Below, in pieces: positions 17,184-25,971 of a stretch of DNA of 64,000 nt. Source of the DNA: JBDIBB01 sp039812685 (GTDB lineage: Bacteria; Acidobacteriota; Vicinamibacteria; Vicinamibacterales; JAFNAJ01); assembly GCA_039812685.1 (NCBI GenBank), contig JBDIBB010000001.1, forward strand, positions 51,500-115,499, given 5' to 3'. Each line of letters begins with the position of its first letter. Position 1 is the stretch's first letter. Below the pieces are notes generated by a model that had not been told where the DNA came from, made no database searches, and saw nothing but the letters and a program-made list of their open reading frames with translations. The translations under genes and the position numbers were made by a program.

Positions 17184-17376
17184 CTGTCCTCGGCTGGTCG
17201 TTCCTGTGCTGTTGGTGATGGCGTTTCGGAGGCTCGTCTTGAGCCAACGCTTCATCCAAGCGAATCGCGACGCCGCGTGGTGTGCATACCTCCGAGCGAG
17301 GCAGCCTGAAGCGCGGGACTTGTAGCGGTTCCACCTGCTCAGCAGGTTCATACGACCTCCCCACACGGCAGGACGG
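17184..17376 (+). ncRNA. Candidate 6S RNA
   Basis: The 311-base gap between zapA and rny holds a plausible 6S RNA fold of about 193 nt. The ends pair (CTGTCCT 17184-17190 with AGGACGG 17370-17376), extended by CC/TGTG at 17203-17208 with CACACGG at 17362-17368. A small hairpin (ACCTGC-TCA-GCAGGT, 17333-17347) lies on the 3' side of an open centre, and the apical stem is TCGGAGG (17226-17232) with CCTCCGA (17289-17295). 6S RNA binds RNA polymerase holoenzyme as an open-promoter mimic, and a position next to zapA is common. Ends are approximate; there is no profile search behind this. Confidence 0.6.
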
Positions 17377-17493
17377 GACCCAGCCATCGCACCACGCCCG
17401 ACGCTCCGCGTTCCCGGGGCGGCCCGCCTTGCACCCTCAACGCCACGCCCCGGCGCACCTGGTCGTACGGGGATTCCCGGTCTGGATGCCGCC

Positions 17494-19110
17494 ATGGAAT
17501 TCCAGTTGACGTACGTTCTGGACTTCGTCGTCGCCCTGGTCGCCGCCGGGGCGGTGTTCATGTATTGGGTCGCCAATCGACGCCGCATCGCGGCCGAAAC
17601 CATCGGGCAGGGCGAGCAGCGCGCCGCGCAACTCCTGCGCGAGGCCGAGCGCGAGGCCGAGAGCCGGCGCAAGGAGGCCCTGCTCGAAGGCAAGGAGCAG
17701 GCGCACGCGCTGCTGGTGGAGGCCGAGAACCAGGCGCGTGACCGCCGCCTCGAGGCCGCCCGCAGCGAGCAGGCGCTCGCCGAGAAGGCCCGCGCCTGCG
17801 CGGACCGGGTGGCCATGGCCGAGCGGACCGAGCAGGATCTGGCGCGCCGCGAGCGGGCACTCGCCGATCGGGAGCGCACCATCGGGGATCGCGGGCGCGC
17901 CACCGACGAACGCGAGCGCGCCGTGAAGGCCGCAGCCGAGCGTTACGACCGACTGGTGGCCGATCAGGCTCGCGAACTGCAGCGCGTCGCGGGGCTCACC
18001 GCCGAGGAGGCGCGCGACCAGTTGCTGCGACAGATGGAAGCCGACGCCCGGCGCGAGGGCGCCAGCCTCGTCAAGCGCCTCGAGGCCGAGGCGCGCGAGG
18101 CCGCCGCCAGCCGCGCTCGCCAGATCATCACCGAGGCCATCCAGCGCAGCGCCGCCGAGCACGCGATCGAGACCACCGTCTCGGTGGTCGACCTGCCCAG
18201 CGACGACATGAAGGGGCGCATCATCGGCCGCGAGGGCCGCAACATCCGCGCCCTCGAACTGGCCACCGGCGTCGAACTGATCGTCGACGACACCCCGGGC
18301 GCCATCATCCTCTCGAGCTTCGACCCCTACCGCCGCGAGATCGCCCGTCAGGCCATCGAGCGCCTGATCGCCGACGGGCGCATCCACCCCGCCCGCATCG
18401 AGGAAGTGGTCGAGAAGGTGAAGGCCGAACTCGACGAGGCGGTGCGCAGGGACGGCGAGACGGCCGCCTTCGAACTGGGCCTGTACGACCTGCATCCGGA
18501 GCTGAGCCGGCTCATGGGCCGGCTGAAGTACCGCACCAGCTACGGCCAGAACGTCCTCAACCACTCGAAGGAAGTCGCCTACCTCGCGGGCATCATGGCA
18601 CGGGAGGTGGGCCTGGACGCACAGGTGGCCACCCGCGCGGCGTTCCTGCACGATATCGGCAAGGCGCTGGACCGTGACGTCACCGGCTCGCACCTGGAAA
18701 TCGGCATCGACGTCCTGCGCCGGCACGGCGAGAGCAAGGCGGTGGTGGATGCGATGGCCGCCCACCACATGGACATCGACTGGCCGTCGCTCGAGGCGAT
18801 GCTCGTCCAGGCCGCCGACGCCATCTCGGCCGCCCGGCCGGGCGCCCGCCGCGACATCCTCGAGAGTTACGTCAAGCGGCTCGAGAAGCTGGAAGGCATC
18901 GCCGACTCCTTCAAGGGCGTTGCCAAGGCGTTCGCGCTGCAGGCCGGGCGCGAAATCCGCATCCTGGTCGAGAGCGAACGCATCTCCGACGAGGAAGCGG
19001 TCTGGCTGTCGAAGGACATCGCGCGCCGCATCGAGAGCGAGCTCGAGTACCCGGGCCAGATCAAGGTGACGGTCATCCGCGAGACGCGCGCCGTCGAGTA
19101 CGCCCGGTGA
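17494..19110 (+). CDS. rny: Ribonuclease Y
   Basis: Membrane-anchored endoribonuclease that initiates mRNA decay; 538 residues. An N-terminal transmembrane helix (about 8-27) is followed by a long coiled coil (about 30-210), a KH RNA-binding domain with KGRIIGREGRNIRALE (about 236-251) and an HD domain with AFLHDIGKALD. The C-terminal region ends GQIKVTVIRETRAVEYAR, typical of the family. The gene overlaps thiL by 4 bases. Confidence 0.97.
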   Translation: MEFQLTYVLDFVVALVAAGAVFMYWVANRRRIAAETIGQGEQRAAQLLREAEREAESRRKEALLEGKEQAHALLVEAENQARDRRLEAARSEQALAEKARACADRVAMAERTEQDLARRERALADRERTIGDRGRATDERERAVKAAAERYDRLVADQARELQRVAGLTAEEARDQLLRQMEADARREGASLVKRLEAEAREAAASRARQIITEAIQRSAAEHAIETTVSVVDLPSDDMKGRIIGREGRNIRALELATGVELIVDDTPGAIILSSFDPYRREIARQAIERLIADGRIHPARIEEVVEKVKAELDEAVRRDGETAAFELGLYDLHPELSRLMGRLKYRTSYGQNVLNHSKEVAYLAGIMAREVGLDAQVATRAAFLHDIGKALDRDVTGSHLEIGIDVLRRHGESKAVVDAMAAHHMDIDWPSLEAMLVQAADAISAARPGARRDILESYVKRLEKLEGIADSFKGVAKAFALQAGREIRILVESERISDEEAVWLSKDIARRIESELEYPGQIKVTVIRETRAVEYAR

Positions 19111-20126
19111 CGGCCACCGTGACCGTCGGGGCGGCCGGCGAGCCGGAACTGCTCGCCCGGATCCGCGCCCGCCTCGCCGCCCGGCCTGTCCCCGCGTTCC
19201 TCCACGTCGGCATCGGCGACGATGCGGCCGTCGTCGCGCCCGAGCGCAACACGGCCGACGTGCTGACGACCGACGCCCTGGTCGAGGGCGTGCACTTCGA
19301 CCGCGCCCTGATGGGCGCGCGCGCGATCGGGTACCGGGCGCTCGCCGTCAATCTCAGCGATCTCGCTGCCATGGGTGCGACCCCTCGGGTGGCGTTGCTC
19401 TCGATGGGGCTGCCAGGCGACCTGCCACTCGACGACTTCGAGGCCATGATCGAAGGCGTGATCGCCCTCGCCGACGAGCACCGGATGCCGCTCGCCGGAG
19501 GCAATCTCACCCGCACCAGCGGCCCCCTGTTCCTCGACGTCACGGCCGCGGGCAGCGTGCGGCCCAGGCGCGCGCTGCTGCGCTCGGGGGCGCGCCCCGG
19601 CGACGCGCTCTACGTGAGCGGGCGCATCGGAGCCGCCGCGGCCGGGCTGGCCTGGCTTCGCCGGGATCCGGGCGCGGCCTCACGTTCGCCGGCGTTGGCA
19701 GAGGCGATCGCCCGCTACCGCACGCCCCAGCCGCGCGTGCGGCTCGGGGTCATCGCGGGCCGGTCACGTGCGGCCTCGGCCTGCATGGACCTCAGCGACG
19801 GCCTCGGCGATGCCATCATCCAACTGGCCGGCGCAAGCGGGCTCGGCGCGGAAGTGGACGAGCCGGCACTGCCGATCCACGAGGCGCTGGCGCAGCTTGG
19901 CCTGCCGGCGGCCGACGCCCTGCGGCTGGCCCTCGGCAGCGACGACTACGAACTGCTGTTCGCCGTGCCGCGGCGGCGGCAGCGCGCCCTGCTGGCGGCC
20001 GCGGCACACGCCAGGGTGCCCGTCGCGCGCATCGGCGTCCTCCGGCGGCCCGCCGGCGTGATCCTCCGCGACGCCGAAGGCGGAGAGCGGCCCTGGCCGC
20101 ACGGGTATTCCCACTTCGCGCCATGA
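19107..20126 (+). CDS. thiL: Thiamine-monophosphate kinase
   Basis: ATP-dependent kinase making thiamine pyrophosphate from thiamine monophosphate, the last step of the pathway; 339 residues. Motifs of the PurM-like fold: HVGIGDDAAVV (metal/ATP), TTDALVEGVHF, AVNLSDLAAMGA, LAGGNLTRT and CMDLSDGLGD. The GTG start overlaps the rny stop, and the last 4 bases overlap the DUF2062 gene. No other thiamine gene is adjacent, apart from a YjbQ homologue far away. Confidence 0.95.
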   Translation: MTATVTVGAAGEPELLARIRARLAARPVPAFLHVGIGDDAAVVAPERNTADVLTTDALVEGVHFDRALMGARAIGYRALAVNLSDLAAMGATPRVALLSMGLPGDLPLDDFEAMIEGVIALADEHRMPLAGGNLTRTSGPLFLDVTAAGSVRPRRALLRSGARPGDALYVSGRIGAAAAGLAWLRRDPGAASRSPALAEAIARYRTPQPRVRLGVIAGRSRAASACMDLSDGLGDAIIQLAGASGLGAEVDEPALPIHEALAQLGLPAADALRLALGSDDYELLFAVPRRRQRALLAAAAHARVPVARIGVLRRPAGVILRDAEGGERPWPHGYSHFAP

Positions 20127-20611
20127 CATCGCTGCGCGCCCTGTTGAGGCGGTGCGATCTGGCGCTGCGCAACGCTCACGACACGCCGGCCCGCGCCAGC
20201 CTGGCGCTGGCCATCGGCGTGTTCATCTCCTTCTCGCCGCTCATCGGGCTCCAGATCCTCATCACGGTGGCTGTCGCGTGGGCATCGCGGCTGAACCGTG
20301 TGCTGCTGTTCGCCGGCCTGGTCTCGAACCTGCCCTGGGTCATGCCCATCTACTACGGAGCCGTCACCGAGGCAGCGGCGCGCGTGATGGGGCGGCGACC
20401 GCCCTCGCACCTGGCCGCAGGATTCTCGGCTCTTTTCGGGCACTCAGTGATCACGGCTGAGTTCTGGCACGAACTTTCGATGTTTGTTCTCCCCCTGCTC
20501 GCGCCTTTCGTGGTAGGCTCGTTCCTCGCGGCCGGCGTGCTTGCGCTGGTGGCCTACTCGCTGGGAGTCGTCGTGGCGTCAGCCAGGCGCTTCCAGACGA
20601 GCCAACACTGA
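20123..20611 (+). CDS. DUF2062 membrane protein
   Basis: A 162-residue inner-membrane protein with about three hydrophobic segments and the DUF2062 hallmarks: a start with a short basic region, then SLALAIGVFISFSPLIGLQ, and LVSNLPWVMPIYY. The function of the family is not established; members are often found near glycosyltransferases or lipid genes. Coupled to thiL by the 4-base ATGA overlap. Confidence 0.85.
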   Translation: MTSLRALLRRCDLALRNAHDTPARASLALAIGVFISFSPLIGLQILITVAVAWASRLNRVLLFAGLVSNLPWVMPIYYGAVTEAAARVMGRRPPSHLAAGFSALFGHSVITAEFWHELSMFVLPLLAPFVVGSFLAAGVLALVAYSLGVVVASARRFQTSQH

Positions 20612-20768
20612 CCGGGACGCGCGCGGAGCGCGTGCCCAGCCAGGACGCGCACGAACCTCCCGACGGGATCGGCAGGAGGGATTGCCGCCGGGAGTTTGTC
20701 GCCCGCACTGCCGTCGCCGGCGCCCTGCCGGTCGCCGGTGGCACCGCGGTGCCGGCCCCTACTCACGC

Positions 20769-21371
20769 ATGCTGCTGTCAACGTGTTTCAAGCGGAAGGT
20801 CGTCGCTACGTGCGGCGCGGCGCTGGGGTTTGCGCTGTTGCACGAGGCGAAGGTCTTCGACTCGCATTCGCCGGCCGGAGAAACCGAGATCGTGGGCGCT
20901 TCGACGCCCGCCCTGCCTGGGGCCGCGCTGCGCTTCTCGGCAACGGCCTACTGCAAGGGCGAGGTCACGGCGGCGGGCACCCCCGCCCGCAGTGGCATCG
21001 TCGCAGCCGATCCTGCCCTGCTGCCGGTCGGTTCGGTGGTGAAGGTGGATGACCTCGGGTCCCGCTACAACGGCATCTACACGGTCATGGACACCGGGCC
21101 GGCGGTGCGGGGCCGGGAACTCGACCTCTACATCTGGAGTTGCCAGGAGGCCCTGGCCTTTGGCCGCCGGCCGGCCCGGCTCACGGTGCTACGGCTCGGC
21201 TGGAACCCGCGGGCGAGCTCTGCCGCGGCGGTTCGCGGCCTGCAGGCGCCCCCAGGCGAATCGCACCTTGCGGCGCGCCCGCGAACACCTGCCGAGCGCC
21301 TGGCTGCCTCGGCCACGCTCGTCCCGTCAGTGAGCGCCGAAACACGCTCCCCCGAACGCGCCAGCCAGTGA
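20769..21371 (+). CDS. Exported 3D-domain (double-psi beta-barrel) protein
   Basis: A 200-residue protein with a signal-like N terminus (CFKRKVVATCGAALGFALL) and a 3D domain at about 55-140. The three characteristic aspartates are seen in GIVAADPALLPVGSVVKVDD, YTVMDTGPAVRG and ELDLYIWS. Such domains form the catalytic fold of MltA and resuscitation-type proteins that act on peptidoglycan; activity here is an inference. The C-terminal 55 residues are low complexity. The ATG at 20769 is preferred to upstream starts that overlap the previous gene in frame without protein-like sequence. Overlaps the methyltransferase by 4 bases. Confidence 0.75.
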   Translation: MLLSTCFKRKVVATCGAALGFALLHEAKVFDSHSPAGETEIVGASTPALPGAALRFSATAYCKGEVTAAGTPARSGIVAADPALLPVGSVVKVDDLGSRYNGIYTVMDTGPAVRGRELDLYIWSCQEALAFGRRPARLTVLRLGWNPRASSAAAVRGLQAPPGESHLAARPRTPAERLAASATLVPSVSAETRSPERASQ

Positions 21372-22186
21372 AGCGGACTCCGACGCTGGAGCGCCTGCTC
21401 CGCCAGACTTCCGAGGCCGAGGCCCGGCACTTCTGGTTCCGCGGGTTTCGTGCGTTCGTCGGCCCGCTGCTAGCGCGGGCCGCGGCCGGCCGGAGCGGTC
21501 TCCGCCTGCTGGACTGCGGCTGCGGCACCGGCGGCAACCTGGCCCTTCTCGGGGCCTACGGGACGACGTTCGGCTTCGACTTCACGCCCGCAGGCACGGC
21601 GCTGGCGGCGGCGCGCGACGGCGGCGCGCGCGTGCTGCGGGCCAGCACCACGCACCTGCCCTTTCCCGACCAGTCGTTCGACATCGTCACGTCGTTCGAC
21701 GTGCTGGTCTGCCTGCCCGACGGCGCCGACGAGGAGGCCGCGACCGAATTCCACCGTGTGCTGCGTCCCGGCGGCGCCCTGATTGTCAACGTTGCGGCGA
21801 TGTCGATCCTGCGCGGTGCCCACTCGGTGGCGGCGGCCGAGGTGCGTCGATACCGGCGACCGGGGCTTCAGCGCCTGCTCACGGGCGCGGGGTTCGTGGT
21901 GGAACGGCTCACCTACACGAACGCGGTGCTCTTTCCCTTCCTGCTGGCGCAACGTGCCGTGGAGCGCGCGCGCGGGCTTCCGGCGAGCGCCGCCGACGTG
22001 CGCAACCAGTTGGCGCTGCCGCCCGCTCCCATCAATGAGGTCATCGCGGCGGCGCTGTGGCTCGAGGCCCAGGCGGTGCGGCTGACGGCCATGCCGCTGG
22101 GGAGTTCGCTGCTGGCCCTGGCCTGGAAACGGCCCGAACAGGCTCGAGGCCTTCCCGTCACGCACGCGGACCGGACGCCCCGCTGA
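21368..22186 (+). CDS. SAM-dependent class I methyltransferase
   Basis: A 272-residue protein with a Rossmann methyltransferase fold. Motif I is LLDCGCGTGGNLALL (about 48-62), then GFDFTPAGTALA, the Methyltransf_11 pattern LRASTTHLPFPDQSFDIVTSFDVL, and HRVLRPGGALIVNV. The start RTPTLERLLRQTSEAEARHFW resembles family members annotated as acting on small molecules or lipids. The substrate cannot be told. GTG start coupled (GTGA) to the 3D-domain gene; convergent with the ABC exporter. Confidence 0.88.
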   Translation: MKRTPTLERLLRQTSEAEARHFWFRGFRAFVGPLLARAAAGRSGLRLLDCGCGTGGNLALLGAYGTTFGFDFTPAGTALAAARDGGARVLRASTTHLPFPDQSFDIVTSFDVLVCLPDGADEEAATEFHRVLRPGGALIVNVAAMSILRGAHSVAAAEVRRYRRPGLQRLLTGAGFVVERLTYTNAVLFPFLLAQRAVERARGLPASAADVRNQLALPPAPINEVIAAALWLEAQAVRLTAMPLGSSLLALAWKRPEQARGLPVTHADRTPR

Positions 22187-22211
22187 CCGACGACGGGGGC
22201 TCGCCCACCGC

Positions 22212-23999
22212 TCAGCCTCCGGCCGCCGCTTCCTGATCGCGGTACTGGAGCTGGTAGAGCCGCCAGTAGATGCCCCGCTGGGCCAGCAGTTCCTGGTGCG
22301 AACCGCGCTCGCGCAGCTCGCCCTTGTGCAGCACCAGGATCTTGTCCATGTCCTGGATCGTGGAGAGGCGGTGCGCGACGGCAATCGTCGTGCGCCCGGC
22401 CATCAGCACGTGGAGTGCGTCGCGAATCAGGAGTTCGGTGTCGGTGTCGACGCTCGAGGTGGCCTCGTCCAGGATGAGCACGCGGGGGTCGAAGGTGAGG
22501 GCGCGCGCGAAGGAGAGCAGTTGCTTCTGCCCGACCGACAGCGTTGCGCCCCGCTCGGCGACCGGCGTGGCATAGCCCTGCGGCAGCCGCTCGATGAACG
22601 CGTGGGCATGCACCGCCTCGGCGGCGCGACGCACCTGTTCCTGCGTGATGTCGAGGTTGCCGAGCCGGATGTTGCCTTCGATCGTGCCGGAGAACAGGTG
22701 GACGTCCTGCAGCACGAGGCCGAAGAGCCGGCGCAGGTCGCTGAAGGCGAGATCGCGGATGTCGATGCCGTCGACCAGGATGCGCCCGCGGGAGACGTCG
22801 TAGAAGCGCAGCAGCAGGTTGATGAGCGTCGACTTGCCCGCTCCGGTCGCGCCGACCACGCCCACGCGTTCGCCGGGACGCACCTCGAAGGACACGTCAC
22901 GCAGCACGTAGTCGGCGTCGTCGTAGGCGAACCAGACCTGATCGAACACGAGGTGGCCGCGTGCGCCGGCAGGCAGCGCGCGCGGCACGGCGGGTGCGGG
23001 CACCGACACGGGCGTGTCGAGCAGCTTGAAGATGCGCTCGGAGGAGGCCATGGCCGACTGCAGGATGTTGAACTTCTCCGACATGTCTGAAATCGGCCGG
23101 AAGAACCGCTGTGAGTACTGGAAGAAGGCCACCAGGGCGCCCAGCGTCAGGGTGCCCTGAATCACCCATCCCCCGCCGAACCAGATGATGAGCGCCGCCG
23201 CGACCGCCGACACGATCTCGATGGCCGGGTAGAACACCGCGTAGTAGAAGATCGAATCGATGTTGGCCTCGCGGTGCTCGGCGTTGATCGCGTCGAACGC
23301 CGCGTGGTTGCGCGCCTCGCGCCGGAACAGCTGCACCGTGGCCATGCCGGTGATGTTCTCCTGCAGGAAGGCGTTGATGCGCGCGATCCAGACGCGCACC
23401 TTCCGGTAGGAGTCGCGCACGTTGCGCCGGAACCACTGCGTCACCAGCACGATGAGCGGCAGGACCGAGAAGGCGACGATCGCCAGCCGCCAGTCCAGCC
23501 AGACCAGTACGGCCATGATGCCGGCCAGCGTGAAGACGTCACCGAAGATCGCGACCACGCCGGCCGAGAACAGTTCGTTGAGCGTGTCCACGTCGGTGGT
23601 CACGCGGGTCATCAGCCGGCCGACGGGGTTGCGATCGTAATCGCGCAGGCTGAGGCGCTGCAGGTGTTCGTAGATCTGCAGGCGCATGTCGAACATGATG
23701 CGCTGCCCGGTGTTCTGCATCAGCCAGGTCTGCGTGAACTCCAGCACGAAGGAGCCCGCCAGCACGAGCAGGAACAGCCATGCGAGGCGATCGAGGCCCG
23801 CGAGGTTGCCGCTGGCGATGTAGCGGTCGATGGCGACCTTCGTCAGGTACGGCTGCGCCAGTTGCAGGAGCGAACCACTGACGATGGCCGCCAGCGCCAG
23901 GACGACCTGCGGGCGGTAGGGGCGCAGGTAGCCCAGCAGACGTCGCATCAGGCGTGCGTCGTAGGCCTTCCCGAGGGCTTCTTCTTCGTGGATCGACAT
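22212..23999 (-). CDS. ABC exporter half-transporter, active ATPase site
   Basis: A 595-residue fused membrane/ATPase half transporter of the type I exporter (MsbA/LmrA/BmrD) family. The membrane domain has six helices (about 20-330). The nucleotide-binding domain has Walker A GATGAGKST (near 383), signature LSVGQ (near 485) and Walker B VLILDEATSSVD with the catalytic glutamate. The upstream partner (24033-25790) has a degenerate glutamate, so the two most likely form a heterodimer. They lie 33 bases apart in one transcription unit. Substrate could be a drug, lipid or peptide. Confidence 0.93.
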   Translation of the reverse strand: MSIHEEEALGKAYDARLMRRLLGYLRPYRPQVVLALAAIVSGSLLQLAQPYLTKVAIDRYIASGNLAGLDRLAWLFLLVLAGSFVLEFTQTWLMQNTGQRIMFDMRLQIYEHLQRLSLRDYDRNPVGRLMTRVTTDVDTLNELFSAGVVAIFGDVFTLAGIMAVLVWLDWRLAIVAFSVLPLIVLVTQWFRRNVRDSYRKVRVWIARINAFLQENITGMATVQLFRREARNHAAFDAINAEHREANIDSIFYYAVFYPAIEIVSAVAAALIIWFGGGWVIQGTLTLGALVAFFQYSQRFFRPISDMSEKFNILQSAMASSERIFKLLDTPVSVPAPAVPRALPAGARGHLVFDQVWFAYDDADYVLRDVSFEVRPGERVGVVGATGAGKSTLINLLLRFYDVSRGRILVDGIDIRDLAFSDLRRLFGLVLQDVHLFSGTIEGNIRLGNLDITQEQVRRAAEAVHAHAFIERLPQGYATPVAERGATLSVGQKQLLSFARALTFDPRVLILDEATSSVDTDTELLIRDALHVLMAGRTTIAVAHRLSTIQDMDKILVLHKGELRERGSHQELLAQRGIYWRLYQLQYRDQEAAAGG

Positions 24000-24032
24000 C
24001 CTGGGGCCTGGGATCGAGGCGCGCGCGCCGTC

Positions 24033-25790
24033 TCACGACGCGGCGAGTTCCTCCTCCAGCAGTTGCTTCCGGTACAGGTCGGCGTAGAAGCCGCCCCGCG
24101 TGATCAACTCGGCGTGCGTGCCGCGTTCCACGACCCGGCCCTGTTCGAGCACCAGGATCAGGTCGGCATCGCGCACGCTCGACACGCGATGCGACACGAT
24201 CAGCGACGTGCGCGCCCGCATCACGCCGCGCAGCCGAGACAGGATCTCCTCCTCGGTGTACGTGTCGACGGCTGACAGCGCATCGTCGAGGATGAGGATG
24301 CGGGGATCGGTGAGCACCGCGCGGGCAATCGCAGTCCGCTGCTTCTGGCCGCCCGACAGCGTGATGCCGCGCTCGCCCACCAGCGTCTCGTAGCCGCGGG
24401 CGAAGCCCTCGACGTCCTTGTCGAGGCGGGCCACGGCCGCCGCCGCCGCGATCGCGCCGAGCGTGGCCCGGTCCTGCGGCACGCCCAGGGCGAGGTTGGC
24501 CGCCAGCGTGTCGGAGAACAGGAAGGTCTCCTGCGGCACCATCCCGACCGCCTCGCGGAGCACGCGCAGCGGGACGTGTCGCACGTCGACCCCGTCGAGC
24601 AGCACGGTCCCCGGCGGCGGATCGTGCAGCCGCGGAACCAGCGCCAGCAGCGTGCTCTTGCCGCTGCCGGTGGGCCCGACAATCGCCACGGTCTGCCCCG
24701 GCTCGATCGTCACCGAGACGTCACGCAGCACCGGCGGGCCGTCTCCGTACCGGAAGGTGAGGTCGCGGAACTCGAGCCGCCCGCGCACGACGCCCACATC
24801 CGGGATCTCGCCGGTGACATCCCCATCGGAGATGGCCGGGGCCACGTCCATCACGTCGAGCATGCGCTTCCACGACGCCATCCCGCGCTGGATCATGTTG
24901 GTGACCCAGCCGAAGGCGATCATCGGCCACGACAGCATGCCGAAGTAGCTGTTGAAGGCGACGAACTCGCCGAGCGACAGCCGGCCGGCCACCACCTCGC
25001 GGCTGCCCAGCCACAGCACCAGGAGCGCGCCGACGCCGAGAAAGAACGTGAGGCTCGGGAAGAAGGCGCCCTGCAGCCTGATGAGCGCACGGTTGCGTCG
25101 CACGAACTCGCGGTTCGACGCCGTGAAGCGTTCGATCTCGTGCGCCTCACGGCCGTAGGCACGCACCACGCGCACGCCGAAGAGCGCCTCCTGCGCCACC
25201 GCGCTCATGTCCGACAACTGCGCCTGGATGCGCTCGAAGCGCGCGTGAATCGCGGACCCGAAGAGCTTCACCGAAATCGAGACGAACGGCAGCACGACGA
25301 GCGCCGTGAGCGTGAGCCAGCCGTCGAGCGACGCCATCAGCGTCACGGCCACGACGAAACCGGTGATGGTCGTCGTCGTGTACATGACCGCCGGACCGAT
25401 CATCATGCGGACCGCGTTCAGGTCGTTGGTGGCACGCGACATCAGGTCGCCGGTGCGGTTGGCCTGGTAGTAGGAGAGCGGCAGGCGCTGGAGCGCGCGG
25501 AAGAAGTCGTTTCGCAGGTCGTACTCGATGTGGCGTGAGGCGCCGACGATGACGCGTCGCATCACGAAGCGGAACACCCCGCCGGCCAGCGCCAGGCCGA
25601 CCAGCAGCGCGGCATAGAACCCCAGCTTGCCGCGCGTGACGGCCACGGTGAGGTCGTCGACGGCGAACTTCAGCACCCAGGGGCCGCTCAACTGCATGGC
25701 CGTCGACCCGAGCGCCGCCGCCAGGCCGACGGCAAACGCCCGCCGATAGCGGATGGCGTACGGCAGCAGCCGCCGTGTCTGAGAGAGCAT
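24033..25790 (-). CDS. ABC exporter half-transporter, degenerate ATPase site
   Basis: A 585-residue half transporter, first gene of the pair. The membrane domain spans about 15-320. Walker A is GPTGSGKST (near 373), the signature LSGGQ is canonical, but Walker B reads ILILDDALSAVD, with Asp where the catalytic Glu is expected. That is the pattern of the non-catalytic site in heterodimeric exporters such as TM287/288 and BmrCD. The ATG at 25790 is preceded at 7 bases by TATACT, suggesting a leaderless transcript. Confidence 0.93.
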   Translation of the reverse strand: MLSQTRRLLPYAIRYRRAFAVGLAAALGSTAMQLSGPWVLKFAVDDLTVAVTRGKLGFYAALLVGLALAGGVFRFVMRRVIVGASRHIEYDLRNDFFRALQRLPLSYYQANRTGDLMSRATNDLNAVRMMIGPAVMYTTTTITGFVVAVTLMASLDGWLTLTALVVLPFVSISVKLFGSAIHARFERIQAQLSDMSAVAQEALFGVRVVRAYGREAHEIERFTASNREFVRRNRALIRLQGAFFPSLTFFLGVGALLVLWLGSREVVAGRLSLGEFVAFNSYFGMLSWPMIAFGWVTNMIQRGMASWKRMLDVMDVAPAISDGDVTGEIPDVGVVRGRLEFRDLTFRYGDGPPVLRDVSVTIEPGQTVAIVGPTGSGKSTLLALVPRLHDPPPGTVLLDGVDVRHVPLRVLREAVGMVPQETFLFSDTLAANLALGVPQDRATLGAIAAAAAVARLDKDVEGFARGYETLVGERGITLSGGQKQRTAIARAVLTDPRILILDDALSAVDTYTEEEILSRLRGVMRARTSLIVSHRVSSVRDADLILVLEQGRVVERGTHAELITRGGFYADLYRKQLLEEELAAS

Positions 25791-25797
25791 TCCGACA

Positions 25798-25803
25798 AGT
25801 ATA
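25798..25803 (-). promoter_or_regulatory. -10 box (TATACT) at the ABC exporter start
   Basis: A consensus-like TATACT on the minus strand, 7 bases before the ATG at 25790 with no Shine-Dalgarno between. Transcription would begin at the start codon. Confidence 0.55.
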
Positions 25804-25878
25804 GGCTGGCGGCGGGGGCCGCGCGGACGGCCGCCGGGGGGCCGGCCCGCTGCCCCGGTGCGCGCCGACGCCCTGTGC

Positions 25879-25884
25879 TATGCT
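25879..25884 (+). promoter_or_regulatory. -10 box (TATGCT) of the beta-barrel gene
   Basis: TATGCT, 87 bases before the ATG at 25972, in the divergent region shared with the ABC exporter. No clear -35. The leader would be about 80 nt. Confidence 0.4.
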
Positions 25885-25971
25885 CGGCGGGCCTCCCAGC
25901 GCCTGCCAGGCCAGGGCTCGTCACGGGGACGGGCCCGTCGCACTCGCCCTCTCAGGGCCGGGACTTCGACC

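Noticed and set aside
20632..20790. Twin-arginine-like signal (RREFVARTAVAGALPVAGG) upstream of the 3D-domain gene
   Set aside because: It is in another frame than the 3D domain and no frameshift is needed, since the ATG at 20769 opens its own signal-like N terminus.
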